64,000 bases of DNA from contig JAHLJT010009419.1 of NCBI GenBank assembly GCA_031308135.1, positions 32,552,863 to 32,616,862 on the forward strand, given 5' to 3'. A program made the position numbers and the translations under genes. Numbering within the stretch: the first letter of the stretch is position 1; each line of letters starts with the position of its first letter. A model generated the notes under the pieces. It was not told the DNA's origin and made no database searches. It was given only the letters and a program-made list of their open reading frames with translations. Source of the stretch: Acheta domesticus. Taxonomy: Eukaryota > Arthropoda > Insecta > Orthoptera > Gryllidae. Below, in pieces: positions 46,993 to 59,169 of the stretch.

Positions 46993-48155
46993 TTATCTTC
47001 GTATTAAAACATCTTTGGTAAATAAACTTGGCATTGACATGGGAATCATAGTATAAAAGGATACGCTTCTCATCTTTCGCTTTAGCACTGTTTCCACGAG
47101 GCCAGTTAGCTGGCCGACTATCTCCTTAACTATAATCTGCCGTCTTTCTACCTTTAAAGGTCTGACTACAGGAATCGTGCGAAGGACAGACAAGCTATCT
47201 AGGGTGACAATGCGCTGTTTGTGACAGAAAACAAAATAGCGCGACTCAAGAAGGCTAAATGTGCCAATAATGGATGAGAGAATTTGTACTCGATATTTCT
47301 TCTGGAATACATTGAAGGAAAATTCTAAAAAGCAAGAGTAATAATGGATAAGCTGTCTTTTTTCGGATGAAGTTCGAGGAAACCTTCTTGTAAGCAAGGT
47401 GATGTATACGGTGGCTGTCTTCTTCGCATTTTCACGGGTATCACTTGACTGTCCACGTACATGTACTATATTGGACTTTTACTCACAACGTAAAGTGCAC
47501 CCCACAAGTGGGAAAGCACGGCCCGCTGTCCTACAAACTACGTTTCGTGCTATCCACAGGGGTTTACATTACGCCAGTCACTGTCAGTAATATCGAAGTA
47601 ATTATCACCCGTGAGTCTCGATAGCAAGAGTGGCACAATGAAATCTCCCCTCCTTATAACTGATCGCCTCGCCACAAGAGAACAGTAATGCTACTGGAGC
47701 TTACATCGTGAGATGAGTTTACGTAGAAGTTGGAATCGTCAATCAAATTGCGTTTGGTGTTCTCTATCAAGATTTTTACTTTCATTTTCGAATATAGTCC
47801 TCTTTTTTCAGAATCAAAATACGTCATGTTCTTCGACAAACCCAGGCAGGCTTCGACATTGCTTTAGCAAAACTGAAGAGGTAAGAATTTATCATGTTCG
47901 CACTGCCGCAGTTGCGCTATAAGCCCGACGCCGCTGATCTCGTTTAAACAGCGCTTGGAGCCAAGGAGCAACCACGTCCCAGAAGAGCACCCTCTGAGAG
48001 CTCCACGTGAAGCTGCAGCCCGAGCGGCGAGGGCCGGGAGCGCCGCCCGCAACGATCGGCGCGGCGGGGCCGAATCCGCCTTGTTTTATTTCGAGTGCGG
48101 CCGTTAGGCAGCGCCTCCCGAGAGAGGAACGGGCGGATGCGGAACGCTGCGGTGC
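46993..48155. other. Skeletor: Skeletor intron (before exon f); minus-strand frame of unknown meaning
   Basis: A 134-residue minus-strand frame at 46993-47397 is not low-complexity, but it contains no domain I recognise and has no clear context. The remainder is non-coding. Confidence 0.4.
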
Positions 48156-48560
<405 letters not shown>

Positions 48561-49734
48561 GACGGAAGTGAAACCTGAAAAATTGTACGCAACACTTTCA
48601 TCCTACTGATCATGCTTAAGAGGAGCAACGATGATTAACTTCGTCTCCGCTTCCATCCCCTATCGACAAATTTCAAAAGATGTCATTGGAAAGGATCTGT
48701 ATATTTGCAGTTAAGTACACGGTTCTTTACAGCAAGTAAGCAGTTATTCAACGTTGGAATTCTGTCCCAAATGGTGGGATAACTTCATATTGGAAGTCAG
48801 CATTCTAACACTAAGATCTTTTAGAAACAAACTTAGAGTCAATTAAATCGATGTATTTGAGACTATACGTCAATACTCATTTAAATCTAGCTATAGATTT
48901 GTTGGCAGTTTCTTCAGAGTTGCTTTAAAGAAAGTTAAGGAAGCTGTCATCACAGATCTCTATTAGGAACTATTGTAAACAAATGTAATAGAACATCAAC
49001 AGCTTTTCTCTTTTTCCCTTATTCTTTTCTACAACTTACACAGTTAAACTTAGAGAAAATGACCTATAGTGTTTTAATGTTAAGTCGGTATTTACGTACA
49101 TTCATCTAAAGTAGTAGGCACACGACCTAATTACGGAGAGCAATGTCACAAGGATTTCATCAACCACACATTTAAAGAGTTTGTACTTATTCAACAGTGA
49201 AGTTACCATCATTTTGATCTATTGGATTTCTATCCTTCGAATTACCTATATATCGACCCACAAGTACGAAAATAAAAATAATTTTCAGCGGAAGGAGGAC
49301 AAGTACTGGACCTGGCAAGCGAGAGCCTCCGAACCGGCGGCGGCGGGGGTGGCGTGGCCACGTGAGGGGGCGCCAAGGCAGCACTGGGCAGGGAAGGGGG
49401 AGGGGCTCCCGGCGCTGACCCAGATAAAAAGCGTGACCTTGGCGGGGAGGGCGCCGCCGCGTCTCCTTCCTACATTCCACGCGGCCGCGTCGACGCTGAC
49501 CGCGCCGCTGGCGCCCCCAGCCCCCCTCCCCCTCCCGCCTGCGTCCGCCACCGCGCGTCCGCGACGCGACGGATGGGTTCAGCGACGGCCTCGTGATGCG
49601 CTTGGCAAGGGTTGGGAGCACTCCCGAGGAGATAGGAACTGAAAAACTGTATTATACTATGATTTATTCATGGGATTCTTTGACAGATCATCAGCTGTTA
49701 CGGTGCCATCCAATCGAGCTTAAACGTCACTACT
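48561..49734. other. Skeletor: Non-coding sequence in the long intron
   Basis: AT-rich until about 49290, then a GC-rich patch (49300-49620) with no recognisable coding character. A SINE-head-like stretch AGCTGTTACGGTGCCATCCA lies at about 49692. Confidence 0.5.
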
Positions 49735-50090
49735 GTTAGTTAGTTAGTTAATGCCTTATTTTACGTGGCGAGACTCGGGCCATCAGGCTCGCTCTTCCGT
49801 CTGACCATGCAAATTTCGCTACGCTCCTTTCACCTAGCGGAGAAAGAAGGTATTATCTCGGGCGACGAAACAGGCGATTTGAATTTAGCTCAGAGGCGTC
49901 ATTTAGGCTTGAGGATCTTTTACATGCAAGTAAATCTACTAACATGGGCCAGCCGGCTTTACTTTCCTTCCGAGGAAGGCGTACGAAGGATTTTTTCGCC
50001 CTTAAAAATCCACGGCTTCGATCGGGTTTGAACCCGCGAACTGTGTCATCCAAGCTCCCAATTGGATGACTCCGTAACAGCTTATTTACG
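49735..50090 (-). mobile_element. tRNA-derived SINE, family C, reverse orientation
   Basis: The minus strand reads AGTCATCCAATTGGGAGCTT, then a B box in GCGGGTTCAAACCCGATC (complement near 50021-50038), then GGATTTTTAAGGGCGAAAAA, ATCCTTCGTACGCCTTCC and TCGGAAGGAAAGTAAAGCCG. It ends in a TAAC repeat (TTAGTTAGTTAGTTA on the plus strand, 49736-49750). The GTACGCCTTCC...GGAAGG...TAAAGCCG body is a common arthropod SINE core from memory. Confidence 0.75.
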
Positions 50091-50294
50091 TCAACAGACC
50101 GGATGTTTGAATCGAAGTATAAGCGCATGGAAGACGCAAAAAGACCATCAATACCTGGCGGATTGCGGGAACGTTACTGAATACGCATGCAGTTCAGTTA
50201 CGTAATACATGCAAGAAAACGTTACATTCGTCCGCGGAAAAACACTCCACTCCTCGATTTTCGGCTAAGTTTCCCACTTTTCCGTCAGACATCC

Positions 50295-50635
50295 TAAACG
50301 TAGACTGGTTGGTCTCGTGGCACGTTTGCCCACCTTGATCGCGGATCCTTCGGAGGACTGTTAGGCCGAGCAATCCGAGACCGAGAAGAAGAGTACGAGC
50401 CGCGGGTCGGGCAGGGGAGGGAAGGGAAGGAGGAGGGGGAGGGGAGGGGAGGGGAGGGTAGCGGCGCCAGCGGGGTCATCGGCCGGCAGGCGGGCGCCGG
50501 CGCCTCCCGCGGCAAAAACAGCGGCGCCGCGCCGCGCCGCGCCGCGCCGCGCCGCGCTGGGCCGAGGCGGGCCGCGGACCGCACGCGCCCGCGCGGGGAG
50601 AAGCTCGGCCCTGGCGTTCAGCGACCAGCACGCAC
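50295..50635. other. GC-rich block with (GCCGC)n
   Basis: GGGGAGGGGAGG repeats at 50405-50460 and five GCCGC repeats around 50522-50560. No gene recognised. Confidence 0.6.
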
Positions 50636-50699
50636 GATGAGGTTCATCCGTTAAGACTCGGGTGTCTGCAGTTTTTCATATTGGTGAATTGGCCTGCTC

Positions 50700-51245
50700 C
50701 CAATAATTGATTGATTGATTGGTGATACCCGGCGCGTCAATTGCTGAAGTCATTAGTCCCGTAAGTGTTTTGCAGTTTTCCCCTTCGTGAGATGGAAGGG
50801 ATCTTCGCCCACTGGATGGTAAGATTCGGCGCCGACCTATCCATCGGCTAGCGGAATTTCCCCAAACTGGTCTCCCCACCAATGTAGCGCCGTCCCAGTC
50901 GAGACAAGCTCTAAGCTCTCGACTGGTCTCCCGGCATGTGTGCTATTTTAATGCATGCGCGTGTAAGTGTATGTAAGTAAGAGGGTGAAGATAGGAAAAG
51001 GAAGAGAAAGGAAAGATTGCCTGTGGCTCCGTTTGTTACGATACTGTTCCGGCATTCGCCTGGCGTTGAAAGGAGAAACTACCGATGGAGCAGCCGGCCG
51101 GTAGAATTCTCCGCCATACAGCGGCTGCACTCGACCTAGCTGAAAAACTAATGTCTAAAATCCTGCCACCATCAGGACTCGAACCTTAGGATCTCCTGGT
51201 CAGAGGCACTGCAGTGACATCAATTGATGCACTAAGCCACTTTTG
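50700..51245 (-). mobile_element. Long tRNA-derived SINE, family D, reverse orientation
   Basis: On the minus strand GTGGCTTAGTGCATC (complement near 51226-51240) matches an A box and AAGGTTCGAGTCC (complement near 51176-51188) a B box, about 40 bp apart. The body is about 450 bp and ends in ATCA repeats (ATTGATTGATTGATTGG on the plus strand, near 50706). Length, promoter boxes and tail repeats together support a SINE. Confidence 0.75.
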
Positions 51246-52974
51246 CCGGTCCTTCTACTTATTCAGACAACTCTCAATTGTACGGCATTGGGAAACCTTC
51301 ACACCTAAAAAAGAATCGGTGAATGAAAATGCTGAACAGACGGCCTGAAGCGGAGAAAGAGGAGGAGAAGGGCTATAAGAGAGATGAAAATGTGGAGGAG
51401 GAAGAGAAGAACATTCTGAAGGAACAAAAGTAGAAAATAATTATGTTTCAGTTACTCTCCGATTCATAAACTCGTAACATCATGTTCACTTCTGTAAGCT
51501 TTCGCTTTTACGAGAGTTCATTCATTTATACTCATTCTTGGTGGTTGGTACAGTCAGTTTCTTCGGCGTGTGCGGCGTGTCCTCAGGAGTTCTCAGAAAC
51601 GATGGCTGTGGCTCTTTGCAGGCGCTTTCCTCCCTCTAAGCTACGCAACTCAATCCCACAGTAACTGCAGCAGTAATATCTCGTCGGAGATACAAGAAAA
51701 GTCACTGAAAATATACAACTTTCATAATTTTACTTTATTGGATCCGGTGCTGTCTCAACAACTTGGTTCGACTTTTTTCGAGCTCGTTAGTTTCTGGTCT
51801 TATATTTTATTTTCTATGGAATATATATTGTTTCCGCGATAGACTGCCGTATCATCAATGCCGCAATTCAACACTTCATCGACACGCCAACACTCATGAA
51901 GCTGATATTGATTACTTTAAAAAAATTCTTCACTGAGAAAAAAGTGTGTTAAGAAAATAGAGTGAATTAACATCAATATCCAAGATTACAGCAAAATATA
52001 CACACAGACTTTTCATGGAAGTCCTTAAACACTGCCTCAGCGCAACTTCTTAAGAAGGTCCAAATAACTTGACCGTTAAATAAGAAATAAAGATAAAAGG
52101 GCTGTGAAAAAAATTTTACTCAGGCATATTTGTCTACAGGTCTGACAGGTCTTGACGGGACTTGATGAGGGTAAGTAATCAAATACGTACCACTCACGCA
52201 TTAATTTCGTTTACTTTTCACAATATCAAAGACTATGTAAAGGAAAAACGACGTTCGATTGAATGTCGGTCACGAAGTGAGCGGATCGGTTCAAGCACTC
52301 CCAAACATCGTCACTCCTCATTCCTATTGATGAGTCATGGAGAAGTCTATCCCACCAATCTACGAAACACATGTCTCTCTTTATTTATGTCCTGAAGGAA
52401 AGCTTGCAGAAGTCCAAGAAAGAAACAGAGTCAGACAATAACACAAGAATTCAACGCTAAAAGTTTACAATTTTAATGCTAATAGTGCTTCTCATTTAAT
52501 TTATTCTTATTGATGGTGAATAATATTGTGAGATAAGGAGAAAAGGAGAATTAAATGTGCACGACTTTTGTTTTCAATTTGCAAAGGTGGCTTCAATTAT
52601 TTCACGTAAAAGAAAATATTTGTAACACAAATTCCAATGTACAAAAAGTATAAATAAAATTTTCTAGTAATGAATATATGGTTTTCACATTTGGAATTCC
52701 AGTTAATATCAGAACATAAGAGCTATCAACTTTTTAAACCTTTGATAATCGTAAATTAAAACATAGCTCTTCCACAAAAATTTGTAATTTATAAGCTAAC
52801 AAAAGACCACATATTTCAGGTGTACTGCAACATCCTCTTGGTTATCCGTGCATGAGCTACACAACATTTTGGAAATCCCAAAGTCAACACAGTCTTGCAT
52901 GAAGCATAAGCACATTACGTGGGCATTCTATACGGAATCCTATCACTCACGGCGCAGCGCTTGTTTTTTTACAG
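51246..52974. other. Skeletor: Skeletor intron before exon f, last part
   Basis: AT-rich sequence with no further exon recognised. It ends in TTTTTTTACAG. Confidence 0.6.
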
Positions 52975-53074
52975 TCGAAGCTGAACTGCGAAGTGTTGTG
53001 GGACGAAAACGCCTTCGAGGTGCGATGGGCCGTTGCGGGAGACAGCGTCGTCATCCAGCTCGTCGGAAAGATCG
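52975..53074 (+). CDS. Skeletor: Skeletor exon f (start of DOMON domain)
   Basis: A 100-bp exon with acceptor TTTTTTTACAG and donor ATCG|GTAAGA, phase 0 in and phase 1 out. It encodes SKLNCEVLWDENAFEVRW then AVAGDSVVIQLVGKI. Joined to the donor at 38208 this reads GVSPQ-SKLNCEV, the usual Skeletor passage into DOMON, where the first strands carry F-E-V-R-W and V-V-I-Q-L. The intron upstream in the long isoform is 14.8 kb and contains the whole alternative terminal exon. The 11-bp minisatellite begins about 90-150 bp after the donor. DOMON domains are beta-sandwiches that often bind haem or sugars; no ligand residue can be assigned here. Confidence 0.94.
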
Positions 53075-53224
53075 GTAAGACCTTCACGAATGTTCCCGAA
53101 ATCCTCCCTAAAATCCTCCAAAGATTCCCCAGAAATCCTTAGAAACTCAAAATATTTCAAGCATCTGTCGTACATTCACCCTCTGTCCACCCTCCGCCCA
53201 CCTTACGTCCGCCCACCTTACGTC

Positions 53225-53710
53225 CGCCCACCTTACATCCGCCCTCCGTCCGCCCTGCGTCCGCCCTCCGTCCGCCCTCCGTCCGCCCTCCGTCCGCCCT
53301 CCGTCCGCCCTCCGTCCGCCCTCCGTCCGCCCTCCGTCCGCCCTCCGTCCGCCCTCCGTCCGCCCTCCGTCCGCCCTCCGTCCGCCCTCCGTCCGCCCTC
53401 CGTCCGCCCTCCGTCCGCCCTCCGTCCGCCCTCCGTCCGCCCTCCGTCCGCCCTCCGTCCGCCCTCCGTCCGCCCTCCGTCCGCCCTCCGTCCGCCCTCC
53501 GTCCGCCCTCCGTCCGCCCTCCGTCCGCCCTCCGTCCGCCCTCCGTCCGCCCTCCGTCCGCCCTCCGTCCGCCCTCCGTCCGCCCTCCGTCCGCCCTCCG
53601 TCCGCCCTCCGTCCGCCCTCCGTCCGCCCTCCGTCCGCCCTCCGTCCACCCTCCGTCCGCCCTCCGTCCGCCCTCCGTCCTCCCAGCGTCTGCCCTCCGT
53701 CCGCCCTCCT
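53225..53710. repeat. 11-bp minisatellite CCGTCCGCCCT, about 40 copies
   Basis: Nearly perfect tandem copies of CCGTCCGCCCT, with degenerate edge units from about 53165 (CCACCTTACGTCCGC). With an 11-bp period, three units make a 33-bp supercycle, so every frame is open, which explains the long Pro/Arg- and Gly/Arg-rich frames. It begins about 100-150 bp after the exon f donor. Confidence 0.97.
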
Positions 53711-54777
53711 TCAGCAGTCTGTTTGTTCTCAAGCATCATCTTTCAAAAATACTGATTTATTTCAATTATTGAAGGACTCTTCTCATGAAATCATTGATTT
53801 GATCTGATTTATCTCATACACTTTGCTTACTATCCGACATCAATGATGTTCACTTTCATTTAGTCTTATTCTGGCGACTTTCTCAAATAAAAAAATCAAT
53901 GACACATGACATTCACTCGAAAGAGTGAGAATGTTACTCCGTCGTCATCTTGTCCTACTTTTTTTCCTTCATAATCATTTTTACGTTATTGTCATTTCAC
54001 CTTCATGGGATAATAACGTTATTTCTTTTCACTTGCCGTGATATAGCGAGAATTTCTCGCGAGATACTTTTCCAGTCTCACAAGTTTGCAAACTCATCAG
54101 AATAATGAATTTTATCGAAATTTATTTACTTCTTTTTTAAACCAGGGACGCAATGAATTATTCAGTATGAACCCATCATTAGCCACAAAATTGTCATGTG
54201 AATCGCACATTTTTTATTAATACGGTGTTTTCTATATAACATGGAAATCATTGCAAAAATTAAAAATATATATATCACGAAAGTTTAATAATCCAAAACG
54301 AAATAAAAATGATGATTAAAAGGAAGAAACAAAAAACTCTTATGATATTACCAATATTATATCAAACCTGCACTTCCCAAATCGTAACGACAAAATAATA
54401 ACAGATGACTAGCTTTTGAAAGGAAACCGTACTCATTGCATTTCGATTCTGTCACTCATTGTATTAGTTACAATTTTCGAAATTTCCTCAGTAATAGTTT
54501 GAAACTATAGGTAATCCATTAAACAGCTTTAATAATTTTCGCTTTGCTTCACTGAATTTTGCTTAATAGTATATTTTAAAAAAATTAAGTTAATATTGAA
54601 GATTCGTAAACATACGATACTTTACAGTATCATGTTGCCAGAACGCTTAGATTCGTTGTGTTATGTCAACAACAACCTTATGAACATCCCATTCATTCAT
54701 TAATAAAATGATTACTTAAAATGTCACAGGTGCAGTATAAGATGTTGAATTAACTGATAATAATAAATGTGCAAAAG

Positions 54778-54824
<47 letters not shown>

Positions 54825-55399
54825 TAATAGTAATAGACACCGACCCTCTTATCCAGGGTAAATGAAATGAAAATTCCATCAATTATTAGCGAGTACTAGA
54901 GCATTTCGTACTATAAAAGATTGTTTACATTTTCCTTCCTACTACCTGACTTCAAAGAACTAAACGCTCTCTTGGTACCAATCGTGAAAAACGCGGTAGC
55001 TCAACCGCAACGCCTGGAGCATCCTTGGCGAGTGCGAGTGCCTCCCGTGCCCGTGTCCGCGCGCACGCGACAACGGCTGCGTTCACGGAGGGCGTGCAAC
55101 GCGACGCGAAGAAACAGGGCTGGGGAAGAGAAAGCAGCAACGGCGGCAGCGGCAGCTGCAGGAGAAACGGACGGCGGCCTTTCGTAGTCCTGCTGCCCCG
55201 GAACGAGTGCTTCCGGGGCCGCGCCGCCCCGAGCACCCTGGCCCCCGCCTCCTTCCGTCATCCCTCTCGCTCCGTCGCACGGTCGCCCGCCAAACAATTC
55301 GCCACTTTACCATTTGCAAGACCGACCACCTGGCCAAGCAGTTCTTCAGCTCATCCATCTCTCTGCTTATTCATCCGTCCATCCTTACGCCCAAATGCT
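53711..55399. other. Skeletor: Skeletor intron f-g, middle
   Basis: AT-rich sequence with a (TTA)n microsatellite at 54779-54823 and a GC-rich patch at 54990-55290. No exon recognised. Confidence 0.6.
54779..54823. repeat. (TTA)n microsatellite
   Basis: About 15 uninterrupted ATT/TTA triplets. Confidence 0.97.
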
Positions 55400-55655
55400 C
55401 CTCCACCCGTCCTTCCGCCCTCCCGTCCGTCCTTCCGCCCTCCCGTCCGTCCTTCCGCCCTCCCGTCCTTCCTTCCGCTCTCCCGTCCTTCCTTACGCCC
55501 TCCCGTCCTTCCTCACGCCCTCCCGTCCTTCCTTACGCCCTCCCGTCCTTCCTTACGCCCCTCCCGTCCTTCCTTACGCCCTCCCGTCCTTCCTTCCTTC
55601 CTTCCTTCCTTCCTTCCTTCCTTCCTTCCTTCCTTCCTTCCTTCCTTCCTTCCGC
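55400..55655. repeat. CCTCCCGTCCTTCCTTACG minisatellite and (CCTT)n
   Basis: Units of about 16-20 bp (CGCCCTCCCGTCCTTCCTTA) repeat from about 55415 to 55580. They run into about 17 perfect CCTT tetranucleotides to about 55652. Related degenerate CCGTCC/CATCC units continue to about 55900. Confidence 0.95.
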
Positions 55656-56982
55656 CCTCTTGCCCGTCCGCCCACCCATTCGTTTGTCCGCCCTTCCGTT
55701 CGTCAGTTTGCCAGTCCATCCGGTCACCATGTTCCACGTGTCTGTCCATCAACTCATCTGCCCTTTGGTCCGCCCGTCCTTCCGTTTGTTCACGCATTCG
55801 ACCGTGAGGCCGTCTATCAGGTCTTCTGTCTATCTATCCTTTCGCCACGTCCCCCTTTCGTTCGCCCATCTGGCCATCTGTTCATCAGCTTATTCACGTT
55901 GCGATCGCCCTTCCTTTCTCCCTTCTTGTTGTTATTGCTGACATTATTACGATTTCCTCTCTTATAGTTCCTTCTGTATTTCCAAAGTATTTCCAAGAAG
56001 TTGGAAATAACAAGTTAAATGAAATCTCAATAGGAGAATTTTAACTTCAATATACAATATATTTCTTATATTTTTCCTCCAGTATTTCTGTTTAAAGGCA
56101 CATTTGCTCCGACTTAATACATGTATCTGAGTTTCGGATATTTCATTGCCGCATCGACTTCAAGAACAATATATCCGAAAAATGATTCCTAGAGACACAC
56201 ATGCATATCTTCTTTATGTAGAATAGCTTTCCCTGGATAACTGGAATTACTTTCCCTCTGACACATAAGTTAACTAATTTGCTTGTCCCTCTGAGAAGGA
56301 AAGATATATCCTCTCTCTAAGTCACTTTACTACTTTCATTCTTCATCTCATGGGTTGGACGAGGTCAATGTTCTCTTCACAGTCTACAAATATTAATTTC
56401 AAAACAAGCAAAATGTTCAGATTCAGAACATGCAAAATGTTCAGGATTAACAATGAATTAAATCTATAACGTCAGATTTAAATTTAAATTATTTTCTTAT
56501 CAATACCATCCTTAGAATGACACGTTAGCTTCACTATGTACAAGATCACTTGTAAACATAATTTGTTATTAAACAGAAAAACCGAAAATTGTAGATATGC
56601 AAAAATTGAAATCTTAAAATTTGAAATACTGATTAGAATGGCTATTCGTGGCCTTCTTTCTGCATTTGTAAACAGCAATATAATGGATTTGTTAAGTGTA
56701 AGGAATTCATAATATTGAGTTTCACAAATTAAATTGCGATTAAAAAGTTTTAATTTCCTACGGTTGCTACGGGAAGACGCGCGTTATCTTCCTCACAGAT
56801 GTCTCTTCTTCCTAAATAATTTCGAAACTCTGCCATTCCTGTGTTCCAAGTGTTCATTTCCAATATCTTTCGGGTAGATTTCTCCGAGTGTCCTCCCGGC
56901 ACACTTCAGCTTCTTCTTTAAACACTTACTGCAACCCTTGCAGCGCGGCTGATGTGTGTGTGTGTGGTGTGCGCATGCGCAG
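55656..56982. other. Skeletor: Skeletor intron f-g, last part
   Basis: CT-rich to 55960, then AT-rich. A (TG)n-rich stretch immediately precedes the acceptor of exon g. Confidence 0.6.
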
Positions 56983-57167
56983 ATGACGGCGAGTACATGT
57001 CGTTCGGGCTGTCGGGCAGCGCCTCGCGCAGCCGCATGGTGGGCGGCGACGTGGCGGTGGTGTGGGTGAACCACAGCTCGCTGGCCGGCGACGCGCAGGA
57101 CTACTTCCTGGAGTCCAAGTCGCAGTGCGCGGGCGTGGGGGGCAGCTGCCCCGACTGGCGCATCAGG
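56983..57167 (+). CDS. Skeletor: Skeletor exon g (DOMON domain, middle)
   Basis: A 185-bp exon. The acceptor is CATGCGCAG, preceded by a TG-rich tract rather than a clean pyrimidine run, and the donor is AGG|GTGAGG. With the split codon it encodes DDGEYMSFGLSGSASRSR, MVGGDVAVVWVNHSSLAG, DAQDYFLESKSQCAGVGG and SCPDWRIR. The core DOMON motifs are E-Y-M-S-F-G-L-S-G, M-V-G-G-D-V and D-Y-F-L-E. Two Cys residues (SQC and SCPD) could form a disulphide, consistent with secretion. Exit is phase 0 and the exon is very GC-rich at third positions. Drosophila Skeletor and Knickkopf share the M-S-F-G / M-x-G-x-D-V pattern. Confidence 0.94.
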
Positions 57168-59169
57168 GTGAGGCTTCCCCAATGGCTCTTCAATGTTTCA
57201 AGAGTTATTTAACCTTTAAACATAACCCTGGGATGTATCAGACCCCAAACAAATTTCGTTATATACAGAAAAACTGTTTACATTTTCAAAGTAATGATAA
57301 TTCTGGAGTATAACACTTTTTATGTCCTTAAAGAAAATATAAAGTTTAAGTCATATATTTTTTTTAAAACAAAAATTTTTATTGATCCAAATCTATACAG
57401 TTTTGTCAAAAAAGGTGTAATTTTTATGAATGATGCTAATATCTTGATAAAAGAACATTAATTTACATCAAAACAGTGTTAACGCAACTAAAAGGACTTA
57501 AAAGTATAGTTAAAAAATATTTACAGAACTTTCGTAAACCTTTGGGTGAATGTATACTATGTACTTTAAAATTGGGATCTAACAGACCCCACTGTTATAC
57601 TTACGTATAATGAAATAAGTGTTATATTTAAGTGTTAAATTACGCAAATACATCGAGCCTCCATATATCGAACTTCTATACATGGAAATTTTCTATAAAT
57701 CGAATATTTTTATGTCCCTTGAAAAATCCGTTTAAAAACGTTTATATAATCTAAAATTACTTCTGTATATCGAATTCATTTTCTGACTTGACTAATTTTT
57801 CTGTGAAATAAAAATATACAGTACATAATATAAATCATGTTTCTAAAACATTAGTATTATTTAATTTGGATGGAGAGTACTGCTGAAAAATATAACTTCC
57901 CTCCGGACGTTTGTATAACAAATCGAATAAATATTTATACACTTTCTATGTCTAGCTCCCGGCTTTCTCATGAAGGTAACTCACTCCTGCTATCGCTCCG
58001 CCTGCGAATGCGTTCGCCAAAGCGATATGAAGGTCAATGGCGTGCCCCTTCGTTTAATAGCCCTCCCTTTCGATGTTAGTTCGTCACTTCAGCACAGGTT
58101 TAGTTTGTTTTGAAGAAAAGTGTTGGAAATTTTGAAATGAAAATCTCTTAATATTACAGAAGAACGCAATACTAATTACATGTTAATATTCGTATACATG
58201 TGGTACGAATGATTATAATATTTGTTAATTATTTACTGATTGAATTTTCCATTTTACCCAATTTTTTCGAACGTTTTAATAGCATTTGCTAAAACTTCAA
58301 TATTATTTCTGTATAACTCTTCATATTATTTGAAGTTTCTATATATCGAACATTATTGAAGGAATCGCCAGATTCGATAAATGAAAGTCCGATTGTAATG
58401 TACGGTACTATTGTGTGCTAAAAGTGAGATGATGCTCAACTGATCAGATAAATCTGTGAATGCAGCATAGAAAGCAAAATACATTCCTCTGACACCATCT
58501 ATTACTGACCTTCACGTATCATTCAGTGATTTGTATACTCCAATAAAAATGAAATGAAAGGGGGTAAGTCTGTCTAAAACCTAAGGTATAACACACGTAA
58601 TAAAGTTATTTATTTTGCTTGTAGGATAGCGGCATTGGCCTATCGGCCTTGTGTCGCAACCTTTCCTAGTCACAAATAGGTCACTTTTACCACTCGTATA
58701 ATAAATAACTATTTTATATTCCAGCATAATAAAAGACTTTTTCGTTACAAGATTGTTCATAAAATGCCATCTTACGGCACATATTATGACATTTGTCGTT
58801 AATGACACGAATAAATGCGTCACCACGTATGCAGCCAAACGCAGTGAGAGAATCGTGGGGTGGTAGCAATAAACCGAACAGTTGATCGCCGTCTTTTCGC
58901 ATAGATGTCAATCAACGTGACGTTACAACGTTGAATCCCAAAATTAACTATGATTCCAAAATTAACTTTGATTCCATGTTGTTATCCAAAGAAAGTGCAT
59001 ATACAACTAATTAATAATGTTGCTTTACTGCAATCGTACAAATTTGAAAACTCGCTCCTAACGTCGCCAGTTTTCAAAAATTGCACTCATGCATAAAGCT
59101 AAACATTATAAACCAATTGCATAATATATTATTATTTGGATACTGAAAGACTTTTCAAGTCGATTAAAC
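57168..59169. other. Skeletor: Skeletor intron g-h, first part; possible pogo/Tigger-like remnant at about 57645-58420
   Basis: Repeated TATCGAA motifs facing inward near 57660-57780 and 58325-58395 (TATATCGAAC on both sides) resemble termini of pogo/Tigger-type elements. Boundaries are unclear. The rest is AT-rich intron. Confidence 0.35.

Noticed and set aside
46993..47397. 134-residue minus-strand frame
   Set aside because: No recognisable motif, no splice or promoter support, and such lengths occur by chance in 64 kb. Kept only as a note.
53033..53755. 240-residue frame continuing from a Skeletor exon, and 168-191-residue minus-strand frames
   Set aside because: The exon has a clear GTAAGA donor at 53075. 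The rest is the 11-bp minisatellite, open in every frame.
55025..55967. Three overlapping 217-260-residue Pro/Ser-rich frames
   Set aside because: CCTT and CCTCCCGT repeats and degenerate relatives; no domain.
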